From Actinomycetes bacterium (lineage in GTDB: Bacteria > Actinomycetota > Actinomycetes > S36-B12), in contig JAHEIZ010000003.1 in NCBI GenBank assembly GCA_024639145.1, positions 105,333 to 169,332 of the forward strand: 64,000 bases of DNA, in the 5' to 3' direction. Shown piece after piece: positions 17,118 to 26,108 of this stretch (position 1 is the stretch's first letter; the number at the start of each line of letters is the position of its first letter). Position numbers and translations under genes: made by a program. The notes beneath the pieces were generated by a model. That model saw only the letters and a program-made list of their open reading frames with translations. It made no database searches and was not told the DNA's origin.

Positions 17118-17609
17118 CTAGCGCGCCCGAAGGGCCTTATCGAACTGCTCGCCAAGGCCGAGGCGCTTGGCGATGGCCTTGACCTGGTCGTCGGGGTACA
17201 TATCGGACTCGTCGACGAGCAAGGAGATCTCATCGGCATCGATGCCGAGGTCGGTGAGTATGGCGATGTCGCCGATCGGGATGAACTCCTCGAGATCGTC
17301 TTCTTCCCATTCAAGACCGATGAGATCGGCGGCCTCCTCGGCCAGTGACCAGTCGAGGACGGCCACTCCATCGCTGATGAAGACACGGGTGCCGATGGCA
17401 TCGACACGGAAGATCAGGAAGAACTCGTCACCGACACCTACGAAGCCGAAGACGCCGTTCTCACCGGGCAGCTGACGAAGGGCCGAGACCAGGGAATCGA
17501 CGGTGGTGGCGATGCGCGCCGGCATCGCAGAGGACACCCAGCGGCCTTCTTCGCGCCACGCTGCGGCAGCGAAGTCAATCGCCTTGAGGTCGACCTCCTG
17601 GACAGTCAC
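17118..17609 (-). CDS. tRNA adenosine deaminase-associated protein
   Basis: 163 aa from GTG 17609. The longer track ORF (192 aa from 17696) would overlap the divergent upp start, and ATG 17657 is a possible alternative. The acidic alpha/beta protein has 'DFAAAAWREEGRWVSSAMP' at the start and 'VLDWSLAEEAADLIGLEWEEDDLEEF' in the middle, the pattern of the actinobacterial family found next to tadA. Its biochemical role is not established; gene order suggests a TadA partner. Confidence 0.8.
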   Translation of the reverse strand: MTVQEVDLKAIDFAAAAWREEGRWVSSAMPARIATTVDSLVSALRQLPGENGVFGFVGVGDEFFLIFRVDAIGTRVFISDGVAVLDWSLAEEAADLIGLEWEEDDLEEFIPIGDIAILTDLGIDADEISLLVDESDMYPDDQVKAIAKRLGLGEQFDKALRAR

Positions 17610-17686
17610 GAGCCCATCGTGGCACGCGCCGGGCCGATCCGTCACCACGAGGTACATGAGTGAGGCCGAACGGTTACCCTCGCCCC

Positions 17687-18328
17687 ATGCGCACACTCGT
17701 GATCGATCATCCCCTCGTTGCCCACAAGCTCGGCAAGCTCCGCAAGACCGACACCTCGTCGGCGACCTTCCGGTTGCTCGCCGAGGAGCTCGTGACGCTG
17801 CTTGCCTACGAGGCCACCGATGATCTCGAGGTGCAACCGGTCAGGATCTCGACTCCTGTCGCCGACTGCACTGTCGTCGAGCTCATCGACCCCAAGCCGC
17901 TGATCGTCCCGATCCTGCGGGCAGGCCTGGGGATGCTCAACGGCATGGTCAAGCTGATGCCCACCGCCGAGGTCGGCTTCCTGGGCATGGTGCGCGATCA
18001 CGATTCGCTTCTCGCGACCACCTATGCCGACCGTCTCCCGCACGACCTTTCCGATCGCACGGTCTTCGTGCTCGATCCGATGCTGGCTACCGGCGGAACG
18101 CTCGTCGCGGCAATCGATCTCATGCTCGAGCGCGGTGCCCGCAACATCACGGCGATCTGCCTTCTCGCTGCACCGGAGGGCGTGAAGATGGTGGAGGATG
18201 CCTACGGCGACCGCGATGTGAATGTCACTGTCGTGACTGCCGCCATCGACGATCACCTGAACGAGAAGGGCTACATCGTCCCCGGCCTCGGTGACGCGGG
18301 CGATCGCCTCTTCGGCCTGGCCGAATAG
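17687..18328 (+). CDS. upp: Uracil phosphoribosyltransferase
   Basis: 213 aa from ATG 17687 ('[19 protein letters not shown]'). The PRPP-binding loop reads '[16 protein letters not shown]' and the uracil-binding C-terminal region '[16 protein letters not shown]'. The enzyme salvages uracil to UMP. It is divergent from the tadA-partner gene, with the UPF0303 gene starting 2 bp after its stop, so the two are co-transcribed. Confidence 0.95.
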   Translation: MRTLVIDHPLVAHKLGKLRKTDTSSATFRLLAEELVTLLAYEATDDLEVQPVRISTPVADCTVVELIDPKPLIVPILRAGLGMLNGMVKLMPTAEVGFLGMVRDHDSLLATTYADRLPHDLSDRTVFVLDPMLATGGTLVAAIDLMLERGARNITAICLLAAPEGVKMVEDAYGDRDVNVTVVTAAIDDHLNEKGYIVPGLGDAGDRLFGLAE

Positions 18329-18330
18329 TC

Positions 18331-18804
18331 GTGTCGACGTTGACGGCGGCCCAGGTCGCAGAGCAGGAAGCCTCTCTTGTCCTGAGCTCCTTCACCCTTG
18401 CCGACGCAGTCGGCTTGGGCGCGATCGCGCAGTCGCGTGCCGAGAGCGAGGATCTCCCACTCATCATCCAGGTGCGTCACGGTCGTCGTATTGCCTTCAT
18501 GGTGTCCTTGCCAGGCTCTCAGTACGACTCTGAGAACTGGATCAACCGCAAGGCCGCAGTGGTCGAGAAGTTCGATACCTCCACGCTCTATCAGAAGCTT
18601 CGCTACACCGAGCGCGGCACGAACTTCGCCGATGCCACGGGTCTGAGCACCACTGAATTCGCGGCCTACGGCGGAGGCATGCCGATCGCAGTAGGCAACG
18701 TCGGAATCGTCGGCAGCATTTACGCCTCCGGGCTTCCTGACGTCGAGGATCACGCGTTTCTCGTCGAGTGCCTTCGCGAGCTTCAAGCAGCGCAATCCCT
18801 GTAG
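18331..18804 (+). CDS. UPF0303 / GlcG-like (haem-degrading-domain fold) protein
   Basis: 157 aa, GTG start. It fits the UPF0303 family: 'WINRKAAVVEKFDTSTLYQKL' and 'AAYGGGMPIAVGNVGIVGSIYASGLP'. The fold belongs to the GlcG/HbpS group, some members of which bind haem, but no activity can be assigned here. It is immediately downstream of upp. Confidence 0.8.
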   Translation: MSTLTAAQVAEQEASLVLSSFTLADAVGLGAIAQSRAESEDLPLIIQVRHGRRIAFMVSLPGSQYDSENWINRKAAVVEKFDTSTLYQKLRYTERGTNFADATGLSTTEFAAYGGGMPIAVGNVGIVGSIYASGLPDVEDHAFLVECLRELQAAQSL

Positions 18805-18852
18805 TCGCGTCACCTGCACGCATCGGCGCCCATCTCGCACTAGCGTGTGCCT

Positions 18853-19002
18853 GTGCTCTGGATATTTCTGCTGTGGATCATCGTGTTCGTCGGCATCTTC
18901 TGGCGTCAGCGCTGGACCCTGCCCCTGGGCCTTGTCGGCCTCATCGCCACCGTCGTGTTCTTGAAGATGAACATGGACTCGACCATTCCGCTGAACTTCT
19001 GA
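18853..19002 (+). CDS. Small membrane protein (DUF5993-like), upstream of dsbB
   Basis: 49 aa from GTG 18853, absent from the ORF track. Two hydrophobic segments (MLWIFLLWIIVFVGIFW and LPLGLVGLIATVVFL) are followed by 'DSTIPLNF' at the end. Small proteins of this shape ending in L-[NS]-F lie next to dsbB-type genes in actinobacteria (annotated DUF5993). It ends 4 bp before the dsbB-like start. A helper or subunit role for the disulfide oxidase is plausible. Confidence 0.65.
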   Translation: MLWIFLLWIIVFVGIFWRQRWTLPLGLVGLIATVVFLKMNMDSTIPLNF

Positions 19003-19006
19003 GGCC

Positions 19007-19663
19007 GTGATGACGACACAGGTGAAACTCGCGCGCGTTCTCAATCTGCTTGCCCTGCTGGCATTGCTCGGGGTGCTCAGCGGCTCCCTGCACCTTCAGT
19101 TCGGCCAGGGCGAGCCGCCATGCCCGCTCTGCCTGGTGCAGCGCTCCGGCATGATCGCACTCGCCGTGGGCCCGCTGCTGAACCTGTTCACCGGCATCAA
19201 GGTGCGTAACTACGCCTTCGCGATCCTGGCCGCCTGCGTCGGCGGCGCCGGAAGCGTGCGGCAGATCCTGTTGCACATCGCCACTCCGGGTGACCCCGGC
19301 TACGGCCCCAAGGTCCTCGGCTTTCACCTCTACACCTGGGCTGACATCACCTTCCTGATCGCGATCATCGGCATCGCGATCCTGCTGATGTGGCCCGGCC
19401 AGTTCGCCGCGAATGACCGCGGGATCCTGGGCTCCCCCGGCGTGATGCGGGTACTCACCATCACCGTCGCCGCCTGGTACTCGATCTACCTGATTGCCAT
19501 GACGATATTCATCATCCCGATGTGCGGCATCGGCATGTGCCCGGCGGATCCGCCGGAGACCACCTATCTGCCGAGCAATGGCGCCTGGCTGGCCATCGGC
19601 GGTGCTGGAATCCTCTCCTTGCTCATTGGCATCATCAGTAACTCGCGTATGCGTCGTCGCTGA
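19007..19663 (+). CDS. Disulfide bond formation protein B (DsbB family)
   Basis: 218 aa, GTG start with an ATG directly after. There are four core membrane helices plus an extra C-terminal pair, and the first periplasmic-side loop has the redox motif 'PPCPLCLVQR' (CxxC). DsbB reoxidises a thiol oxidase using quinone. A second cysteine pair ('MCGIGMC') lies in a later loop, as expected for electron relay, though shifted toward the C-terminus. No dsbA is adjacent. Confidence 0.85.
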   Translation: MMTTQVKLARVLNLLALLALLGVLSGSLHLQFGQGEPPCPLCLVQRSGMIALAVGPLLNLFTGIKVRNYAFAILAACVGGAGSVRQILLHIATPGDPGYGPKVLGFHLYTWADITFLIAIIGIAILLMWPGQFAANDRGILGSPGVMRVLTITVAAWYSIYLIAMTIFIIPMCGIGMCPADPPETTYLPSNGAWLAIGGAGILSLLIGIISNSRMRRR

Positions 19664-19737
19664 CTATCACCCCTCTTCGGATCCCCAGCAGGGGGATCGA
19701 GGGTGACCTGGCCGTCGTACATGGGCAGAATGCTCCC

Positions 19738-20526
19738 GTGAAGACAATCGCAGTGATGGCCAATAAGGGCGGCGTAGGCAAGACCGGAATCACCCTCGGG
19801 CTGGCCGGTGCGGCCGCCCATCGGGGCTTGGCGGTGCTGGTGATCGATCTTGATCCCCAGGGCAATGCCACCAGCCACTTGAAGACCCGCAAGGGCCGCA
19901 TGTCCCTCGCTGACGTCCTCGCCTCTCCGATCCCCGAGACCTTCGTCGATGCGATCAGCATCTGCGACTGGGACGCCAGCATTGGCGAGGTCGACGTCCT
20001 GCCCTCGCACCCCGACATCATCCGCTTCGACGCCTGGAGCCCCGGTCGCAGCACGACCAAGCTTCGCCGTGCCATGAAGGATGTCGAGGGCTACGACCTC
20101 GTGCTGATCGACTGCCCGCCGTCCCTCGGTGCGCTCACCCGTGAGGCACTCACGGCAGCCAATAAGGCCCTCATCGTCACCACGCCGTCGTACTTCGGTG
20201 CCCAGGGCGTCGAGAAGTCCCTTGCCGAGATCACCGAGATCCAGAAGACCACCAACCCCGATCTCGAATTCGCCGGCGTGGTCATGAACCGCTTCCGTCC
20301 GACCGCCGAGGAGCACAACTACCGCCTCAGCGAACTCAACGACATCGTCGGTGCTCGCACCATCCTCAAGCCACTTCTTCCCGAGCGCATGGTGTTCCAG
20401 CAGGCGGAGGGCTCCGGTGCACCCGTGCAGGCCATTCCTGGCGTTGCCGCACGCGAGGTCGGAGAGATTCTCAACTCGTACTTGACCAAGTTGTTGCGCG
20501 AACCGCGCAGCACGGAAGGCGTCTGA
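19738..20526 (+). CDS. ParA-family ATPase (orphan)
   Basis: 262 aa, GTG start. The deviant Walker A is 'KGGVGKTGIT' (residues 10-19), Walker A' 'VLVIDLDPQGNATSHL' and Walker B 'YDLVLIDCPPSLGALT'. ParA ATPases position DNA or protein cargo by dynamic membrane- or nucleoid-bound gradients. There is no ParB gene or parS site nearby, so chromosome partition is not indicated. It precedes the ATP-grasp gene by 74 bp, but the repeats between them suggest the downstream operon has its own promoter. Confidence 0.88.
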   Translation: MKTIAVMANKGGVGKTGITLGLAGAAAHRGLAVLVIDLDPQGNATSHLKTRKGRMSLADVLASPIPETFVDAISICDWDASIGEVDVLPSHPDIIRFDAWSPGRSTTKLRRAMKDVEGYDLVLIDCPPSLGALTREALTAANKALIVTTPSYFGAQGVEKSLAEITEIQKTTNPDLEFAGVVMNRFRPTAEEHNYRLSELNDIVGARTILKPLLPERMVFQQAEGSGAPVQAIPGVAAREVGEILNSYLTKLLREPRSTEGV

Positions 20527-20550
20527 CCTAGCCCGAAAGCGATACACGGG

Positions 20551-20582
20551 CGAAACACTGCGCCGCCTGCTCGAAACACTGC
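20551..20582 (+). promoter_or_regulatory. Two direct repeats CGAAACACTGC ahead of the ATP-grasp operon
   Basis: CGAAACACTGC occurs twice with a 21-bp period (20551 and 20572), two helical turns apart and ending 18 bp before the ATG at 20601. Each holds GAAAC; the first is preceded by GATAC at 6-nt spacing, which loosely resembles a GlnR half-site pair. The repeat is seen directly, the regulator is inferred. Confidence 0.45.
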
Positions 20583-20600
20583 ATTCGTAACGTCGGCCTC

Positions 20601-22202
20601 ATGACGGGGGCCAAGCAGACCGCGGTGATCACGCCGTTCGACGAGATGTCGGGCGAAGGCGGACCACGCGCAACCCATGCAGCCTTGCACCGTGCCCTTG
20701 AATTCGTTGGCCCGCTCAGCCTTGCCGAACGTGCCCGTCAACGCGATGCCTACCTCGATCGTCACGGCATCACCTTCACTCTCGGGGAGCGCGAGCGGCC
20801 GTTGCCAATGGATCTCGTTCCGCGTCTGATCACCGGAGAGGAATGGACCCGCATCGAGCAAGGAGTCGTGCAACGACTTCGTGCGCTTGAGCACTTCCTC
20901 GCAGATGTTTACGGGTCTGGCCAAGTGCTCAAGGAGCAGATCATCCCGCGCTCCCTTGTCACTAGCTCCACCCACTTCCACCGCCAGGCGTGGGGAATCG
21001 AGCCGCCGAACGGCGTGCGCATTCACGTATCCGGCATTGACCTCATTCGCGACGAGCAAGGCGAATTCCGCGTGCTCGAGGACAATCTGCGCAATCCATC
21101 CGGCGTTTCCTATGTTCTCGAGAACCGTCGGACCCTCGCACACGTCCTGCCCGAAGTCTTCACGAACTACCAGGTGCGCTCGGTGAACGAGTATCCCGAG
21201 AAACTCCTGGAAGCACTAAGAGCCGCGGCTCCCGTCGATGTCGACGACCCGACAGTCGTCATTTTGACTCCCGGCGTCCATAACTCCGCTCACTATGAGC
21301 ATGCTTTCCTCGCCCGTCACATGGGCGTCGAACTGGTGGAGGGTCGCGATCTCTACTGTCGCGATTCGACTGTCTACATGCGCACGACTTCCGGGCCGCG
21401 CCCGGTTCACGTGATCTACCGACGCATCGATGATGACTTCCTTGACCCGGTTCACCTTCGCCCGGACAGCGTCCTGGGAGTGCCCGGCCTGATCAATGCA
21501 GCACGTGCGGGCAAGGTGTCGATCGCGAATGCAATCGGCAATGGAGTTGCTGACGACAAGGCCGTCTACTCCTATGTCCCCGACCTCATTCGCTACTACC
21601 TCGGCGAGGAGCCTGTGCTCCCGAATGTCGATACGTACGATCTGACGAATATCGAGCAGCGGGAACATGTCTTCGCGAATATCGAGCGGATGGTCATCAA
21701 GCCCAGTGATGGCTCCGGCGGCTACGGCCTCGTCATGGGTCCGTCTGCGACGGAGAGGGAGATCGTTGACGTCATTGCGGCAGTGAACGCCGACCCGCGT
21801 GGCTGGATCGCACAGCCGGTGGTCACCTTCTCCACGTGCCCCACCGTTCTCGAGGACGGGAGCATCGAACCGCGCCACGTCGATCTTCGCCCATTCGCGG
21901 TGAACGACGGCAAGAACGTTTTCGTGCTGCCCGGTGGTCTGAGCCGTGTGGCATTACCCAAAGGCAGCCTGGTCGTGAATTCCAGCCAGGGTGGCGGATC
22001 GAAGGACACTTGGGTGCTCGATGACACCGCGCCGCGCAGCGCAGCGCCCTCGATCAACGTGCCTCGCCTGACAGTCGTCGACACCGACATCCCCGAACGT
22101 GCCGATGCACCGATCAGCCATGACGATCGGATCGTTCAGCAGGAGCGTCAGCAACAGCAGTCACTTCTCTGCGTGAATCAAGAGGGCCGAGCATCATGCT
22201 GA
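20601..22202 (+). CDS. Circularly permuted ATP-grasp protein (DUF404/DUF407)
   Basis: 533 aa. Characteristic segments include 'LPMDLVPRLITGEEW', 'GVRIHVSGIDLIRDEQGEFRVLEDNLRNPSGVSY' and 'IERMVIKPSDGSGGYGLVMG', the ATP-grasp core in permuted order. The family is proposed to form peptide or amide bonds on an unknown product. It overlaps the alpha-E gene by 7 bp, and the transglutaminase gene follows, the classic three-gene unit. Confidence 0.9.
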   Translation: MTGAKQTAVITPFDEMSGEGGPRATHAALHRALEFVGPLSLAERARQRDAYLDRHGITFTLGERERPLPMDLVPRLITGEEWTRIEQGVVQRLRALEHFLADVYGSGQVLKEQIIPRSLVTSSTHFHRQAWGIEPPNGVRIHVSGIDLIRDEQGEFRVLEDNLRNPSGVSYVLENRRTLAHVLPEVFTNYQVRSVNEYPEKLLEALRAAAPVDVDDPTVVILTPGVHNSAHYEHAFLARHMGVELVEGRDLYCRDSTVYMRTTSGPRPVHVIYRRIDDDFLDPVHLRPDSVLGVPGLINAARAGKVSIANAIGNGVADDKAVYSYVPDLIRYYLGEEPVLPNVDTYDLTNIEQREHVFANIERMVIKPSDGSGGYGLVMGPSATEREIVDVIAAVNADPRGWIAQPVVTFSTCPTVLEDGSIEPRHVDLRPFAVNDGKNVFVLPGGLSRVALPKGSLVVNSSQGGGSKDTWVLDDTAPRSAAPSINVPRLTVVDTDIPERADAPISHDDRIVQQERQQQQSLLCVNQEGRASC

Positions 22203-23101
22203 GTCGCATTGCCGAATCATTCTTCTGGCTGGGCCGCTATCTCGAGCGGGCTGAGGCCACCGCGCGCATGCTGGCCGAGCATCACCAGCTCCTGGTCGAG
22301 GACCAGTCAGTTTCCGACGACGTCGCGTGCGCGGTACTACTCGATGCCCTCAGCCTTCCTCATGAATCGATTGCGACCGGTCACGATCTCGTGCGAACCG
22401 TCGTGGGCACTGAACTACTTCCCTCAACTGTGGTGGGCGCAGTGTCGGCCGCTCGCGACAACGCACGCGCGATTCGTGATTCACTCTCTGGAGACATTTT
22501 CGAAGCCCTCAACTCCGCGCACCTCGACCTCTCGCGCGGGCTGGCCCTGAGCGGCAGCCCAGGTGTGGCGCTCTACAAGGTGCTGGAACGACTCCTGGTC
22601 GTCAATGGAGTGATCGATTGGACGATGCCACGCGACGAGGCCTACCGATTCATGGGAATTGGCAAGGAGCTCGAGCGCATAGACATGATCGGTCGCCTGC
22701 TCGCGGTGCGCCACGATCAGCTGTGGCCCACGGCAGGCCCGCTCGCTACCCTTCGCGCGGCCGGTGCACTTTCCGCATTCCTGCGCACGGGAGCACCCAT
22801 CAATGGAGAAGAGGTGCGCAACTTCCTCGTGCTCGATGCGACGTTCCCCCGGTCCATGCGTAGCTGCGCCGCCGACGCTGAAGATGCGGTGCGCTATCTC
22901 GACCGCCTCGGGGTGGGCGATGGTGGGGCACTTCTGCGCGAGGTCGGCATGTTGCGTTCGTCGTTGGAGTACGCCACTCACCCCACGGCTGCAAATGTCG
23001 ATCGACTCGCGAGCGAGGCGCGACTGGCTGCGGTACGCGCATCCGATGAGGTCAATCGGGCCTTCTTCCGACAGCACGGCACGATCATCTGGAGCCATTG
23101 A
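22196..23101 (+). CDS. Alpha-E domain protein (DUF403)
   Basis: 301 aa, all helical, opening with the family signature 'MLSRIAESFFWLGRYLERAEATARML'. Alpha-E proteins always accompany permuted ATP-grasp enzymes and probably act as a scaffold or second catalytic part in making a modified peptide. Acidic and histidine residues are spread along the helices. The stop overlaps the next start. Confidence 0.9.
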   Translation: MLSRIAESFFWLGRYLERAEATARMLAEHHQLLVEDQSVSDDVACAVLLDALSLPHESIATGHDLVRTVVGTELLPSTVVGAVSAARDNARAIRDSLSGDIFEALNSAHLDLSRGLALSGSPGVALYKVLERLLVVNGVIDWTMPRDEAYRFMGIGKELERIDMIGRLLAVRHDQLWPTAGPLATLRAAGALSAFLRTGAPINGEEVRNFLVLDATFPRSMRSCAADAEDAVRYLDRLGVGDGGALLREVGMLRSSLEYATHPTAANVDRLASEARLAAVRASDEVNRAFFRQHGTIIWSH

Positions 23102-23952
23102 TGTCACGAGGACGCAGACTTCAGATCACGCATAAGACCGGCTACCGCTACGCCGATGTGGTGGATGCCTCCTTTAACGAGGTGCGCATGACTCCGCTCG
23201 ACAGTGGCGGTCAGGTGCTTCTGAGCCATCACCTTTACGTCACGCCGGGTACCTCACCCACTGTCTACACCGACTATTGGGGTGCATTCGTGGAGTCATT
23301 CGACGTTCACGTGCCGCACCGTCAGCTCGAGATCATCGCGACAAGCACTGTCGACACCCCGCCAATGCGCTTCTACGGACCAGGTACCACCTGGGAGAAA
23401 CTGCATTGCGATGAGGTGCGCAACGAGCTCTCGGAATTCCTCGTGGGTTCGGCATACGTCGACGATGCCCGGACTGATGACTCCCGCGCCCTCATCGTCG
23501 AGCAGATGCTTGCAAGCGAATCCCCCGATACTGCCGTGAGGGTAGGCATCGATGCCGTGAGGGCACGGATCGCCTACACGCCCGGCGCCACCACTGTGAG
23601 CACGACAGCGAGGCAGGCGTGGGAATCGGGCAATGGCGTCTGCCAGGACTTCAGCCACGCCTTGCTCTCACTGCTGCGCGCAAGCGGTATCCCCGCCCGA
23701 TATGTCAGTGGCTACCTCCATACGGAGGAGGAAGCTCCCGGGCAGACGGTGATTGGCGAGTCGCACGCGTGGGTCGAGTACTGGGATACCGACTGGCGTG
23801 CGGTCGATCCGACAAACGACAGAGCAGTGGGCTCTGCGCATGTCGTCGTGGCACGGGGTCGTGACTACGCGGATGTCCCTCCGCTGATGGGGATCTACGC
23901 CGGTGGGGCGAGTGAAGGGCTCGGCGTGAGCGTGGAGATCACGCAGATCTAG
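23101..23952 (+). CDS. Transglutaminase-like cysteine protease/amidase
   Basis: 283 aa from ATG 23101, which overlaps the alpha-E stop; the track start one codon earlier is a TTG. An N-terminal beta domain (bacterial transglutaminase N) precedes a core with Cys in 'GVCQDFSHALLSLLRASGIPARY', His in 'GESHAWVEYWD' and Asp in 'AVDPTNDR'. It is the third member of the ATP-grasp/alpha-E unit and is presumed to hydrolyse or transfer the amide product. It has no signal peptide, so it acts in the cytoplasm. Confidence 0.9.
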   Translation: MSRGRRLQITHKTGYRYADVVDASFNEVRMTPLDSGGQVLLSHHLYVTPGTSPTVYTDYWGAFVESFDVHVPHRQLEIIATSTVDTPPMRFYGPGTTWEKLHCDEVRNELSEFLVGSAYVDDARTDDSRALIVEQMLASESPDTAVRVGIDAVRARIAYTPGATTVSTTARQAWESGNGVCQDFSHALLSLLRASGIPARYVSGYLHTEEEAPGQTVIGESHAWVEYWDTDWRAVDPTNDRAVGSAHVVVARGRDYADVPPLMGIYAGGASEGLGVSVEITQI

Positions 23953-23970
23953 GTCGGTTATGGTGGACGA

Positions 23971-24795
23971 ATGCGTCTACGTATTACTGCACTCGCACTC
24001 ATCGGCGTCGTAGCGTCGACCCTCGCGACCGCACCCGCGTCGCAAGCCGCTACCGCCATTGGCGACTGCTACTACTACCCGGGCAGCACGAAGATCTCGA
24101 GTGACGCACAAGCGGTCGCATGTGATGCCCCACATACGGCACAGACCTACTGGGTGAGCTCGCTCCCCGACTCCTTCGGTATCCCAGCGAAGGCCAGCGC
24201 CGCCGCTCGGCGTTCAGCAACGGTGGCCTGCACACCGGCAGCGATCAATGCGTTCACCGGCATGCCGGACCGCACGCTGCCCAGCCGCTTCGACACCTTC
24301 GCGATCTTCCCATCGGATGCGCAGTGGGCCGCGGGCGATCGCACGGTGCGCTGCGATGTCGTGCTGCGCAACGGCGCCAAACTCGTGACCTTGACGCAGC
24401 CCGCGGCCGCAGTCGTGGCATCCACGCCGGCCGACCAGCTCAACTACTGCACGCCGGCCGAGCCGAACGCGAACGCGCCGTACGCCGGAATCTGCAACAA
24501 CCCGAAGAAGAACTTCATCAAGTTACTCGCGAAGGATCTCGGCAAGCCCGGCTCGAAGTTCCCTGGTTACTCAGTGGTCGAACGCAAGGTGACGAAGATG
24601 TGCCAGGGACTGGGGCGAAAGTACAAGGGCAACGTGCCGTATCCCGGCTATTGGGGCATCTGGCCGACTGGCAGCGGCTGGGCTAATGGCGATCGCGCCG
24701 CTCAGTGCTTCGTACCGCTGAAGCAGTACCTCGATACGCTCGCCAACCAAGCTGCTAAATCTCCCGCGGCAGCGGCTTCTCCTGCTGCTAGTTAG
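23971..24795 (+). CDS. Secreted Septum_form-domain protein
   Basis: 274 aa with a Sec signal peptide (cleavage near APASQA-A). Two tandem Septum_form-like units each hold Cys, His and a 'WxxGDRxxxC' motif ('QWAAGDRTVRCDVVL' and 'GWANGDRAAQCFVPL'), with further Cys for disulfides. The C-terminus is Ala/Ser/Pro low complexity. The domain is named for a role in septation in actinobacteria; the biochemical function is unknown. It converges with ndh, a 4-bp overlap. The upstream DsbB-like oxidase could supply its disulfides. Confidence 0.78.
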   Translation: MRLRITALALIGVVASTLATAPASQAATAIGDCYYYPGSTKISSDAQAVACDAPHTAQTYWVSSLPDSFGIPAKASAAARRSATVACTPAAINAFTGMPDRTLPSRFDTFAIFPSDAQWAAGDRTVRCDVVLRNGAKLVTLTQPAAAVVASTPADQLNYCTPAEPNANAPYAGICNNPKKNFIKLLAKDLGKPGSKFPGYSVVERKVTKMCQGLGRKYKGNVPYPGYWGIWPTGSGWANGDRAAQCFVPLKQYLDTLANQAAKSPAAAASPAAS

Positions 24796-26009
24796 TCGAT
24801 CACGGTACGGCGCGGGCCGATGCCCCACGCGATGTAGTTCCACATCCAGTCGGCGACAACACTGACACGGTTGCGGCCACCCGCGAGGTAGAACACGTGC
24901 AAGGCGAGCCAGGTCAGCCACGCACTCGTGCCGTGCAGCTTGATGCCATTAGGCATCTCCACCACTGCGCGTCGACGACCGATGGTGGCCATCTGACCCT
25001 TGTCCTTGTAGGCGAACGCAGTGAGCGGCTTGCCCACTTCGAGTGCCTTGATCTGCTTGGCCACATGTCGGCCCATCTGCATCGCGACCGGTGCGATCAT
25101 CGGCAACGGTCGACCGTCAGGGCCGGCCAGGCTCGCAGTGTCGCCCACGACCCACACGCCCTCGCACAGCTGCAGGTTCTCGTTCACCGTGAGTCGGTTC
25201 GCTCGATCGGCAACGCCTAGTGACGCCCACTGCTCAGGTGCGGCAACACCTGCGGCCCACACGATGGTTCCGGCAGGCAGAACCTCGCCGCTCTTGAGGT
25301 GAACATCAGTGGGATACATGCGGTCGACGGCGGCACTGACGAGAACAGTGACTCCGAGCTCCTCGAGCTCGCTCTTGGCATGCGCGCTGGACTTCTCCGT
25401 GAACGACGGCAGCAAGCGCGGGCCGGCCTCGACGAGGGTGACCGCTGCGTGCTTCGCGAGATCGGGAAACTCGGCACTCATGCGCTTCTGAAGTTCGGCT
25501 ACTGCCCCGGAGACCTCGACGCCCGTGGGGCCGCCGCCGACCACGACAACACGCAGCGCCTCCTTAGGCAGATGCCCGACCTCGACCTCCTCGTAAGTCT
25601 GCAGGAGTCGACTGCGGATGACGCGAGCCTGGGGAATCGACTTCATCTGCAAGGCGTTCTCGGCCACACCCGGAACGCCGAAGGTGGTGCCGACGCTGCC
25701 GGTGGCAAGAACGAGATCGTCGAAGTGCAGGGTGTTGCCGTCACCCATGCGCAGAGTCTTCGCCTCGGTATCGATGCGCACGACCTCAGCGCGCTTGAAG
25801 GCAACGCCGGGGATGGCTGCGCGGACGGGGTAGGCGATGTCATCCTCGGGCAGGCCAGCGGTTGCCACCTGGTAGAGCAGGGGTGCGAAAAGCTGGTACG
25901 GATTGCGATCGATGACCGTGATCTCGATGCCCTCGGTGCCGGCCAGCTCGCGCGCACAGCGCAGGCCGCCGAATCCGGCGCCGACGATGACCACGTGACG
26001 ATTACTCAT
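24792..26009 (-). CDS. ndh: Type II NADH dehydrogenase (NDH-2)
   Basis: 405 aa. An N-terminal FAD dinucleotide fold ('VIVGAGFGGLRCAREL'), an NADH fold ('VVVGGGPTGVEVSGAVAEL'), the FAD-contact motif 'VWVVGDTASLAGPDG', and a C-terminal amphipathic membrane-binding segment ('FYLAGGRNRVSVVADWMWNYI') typical of single-subunit NADH:quinone oxidoreductases. It donates electrons to menaquinone without proton pumping. The next upstream gene on the same strand encodes a Rieske lipoprotein. Confidence 0.9.
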   Translation of the reverse strand: MSNRHVVIVGAGFGGLRCARELAGTEGIEITVIDRNPYQLFAPLLYQVATAGLPEDDIAYPVRAAIPGVAFKRAEVVRIDTEAKTLRMGDGNTLHFDDLVLATGSVGTTFGVPGVAENALQMKSIPQARVIRSRLLQTYEEVEVGHLPKEALRVVVVGGGPTGVEVSGAVAELQKRMSAEFPDLAKHAAVTLVEAGPRLLPSFTEKSSAHAKSELEELGVTVLVSAAVDRMYPTDVHLKSGEVLPAGTIVWAAGVAAPEQWASLGVADRANRLTVNENLQLCEGVWVVGDTASLAGPDGRPLPMIAPVAMQMGRHVAKQIKALEVGKPLTAFAYKDKGQMATIGRRRAVVEMPNGIKLHGTSAWLTWLALHVFYLAGGRNRVSVVADWMWNYIAWGIGPRRTVID

Positions 26010-26108
26010 GCAGATCAGCCCTTGTTCGACGCCTCGGATAAGGCCTTCGCCTCAGGACAAGCCTAGGCCATGGGACTGAAATCGCTTACACGCGTGATTC
26101 CCGGAGGA

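Noticed and set aside
20527-20600. Possible parS site after parA
   Set aside because: No TGTTTCACGTGAAACA-like palindrome, only direct repeats.
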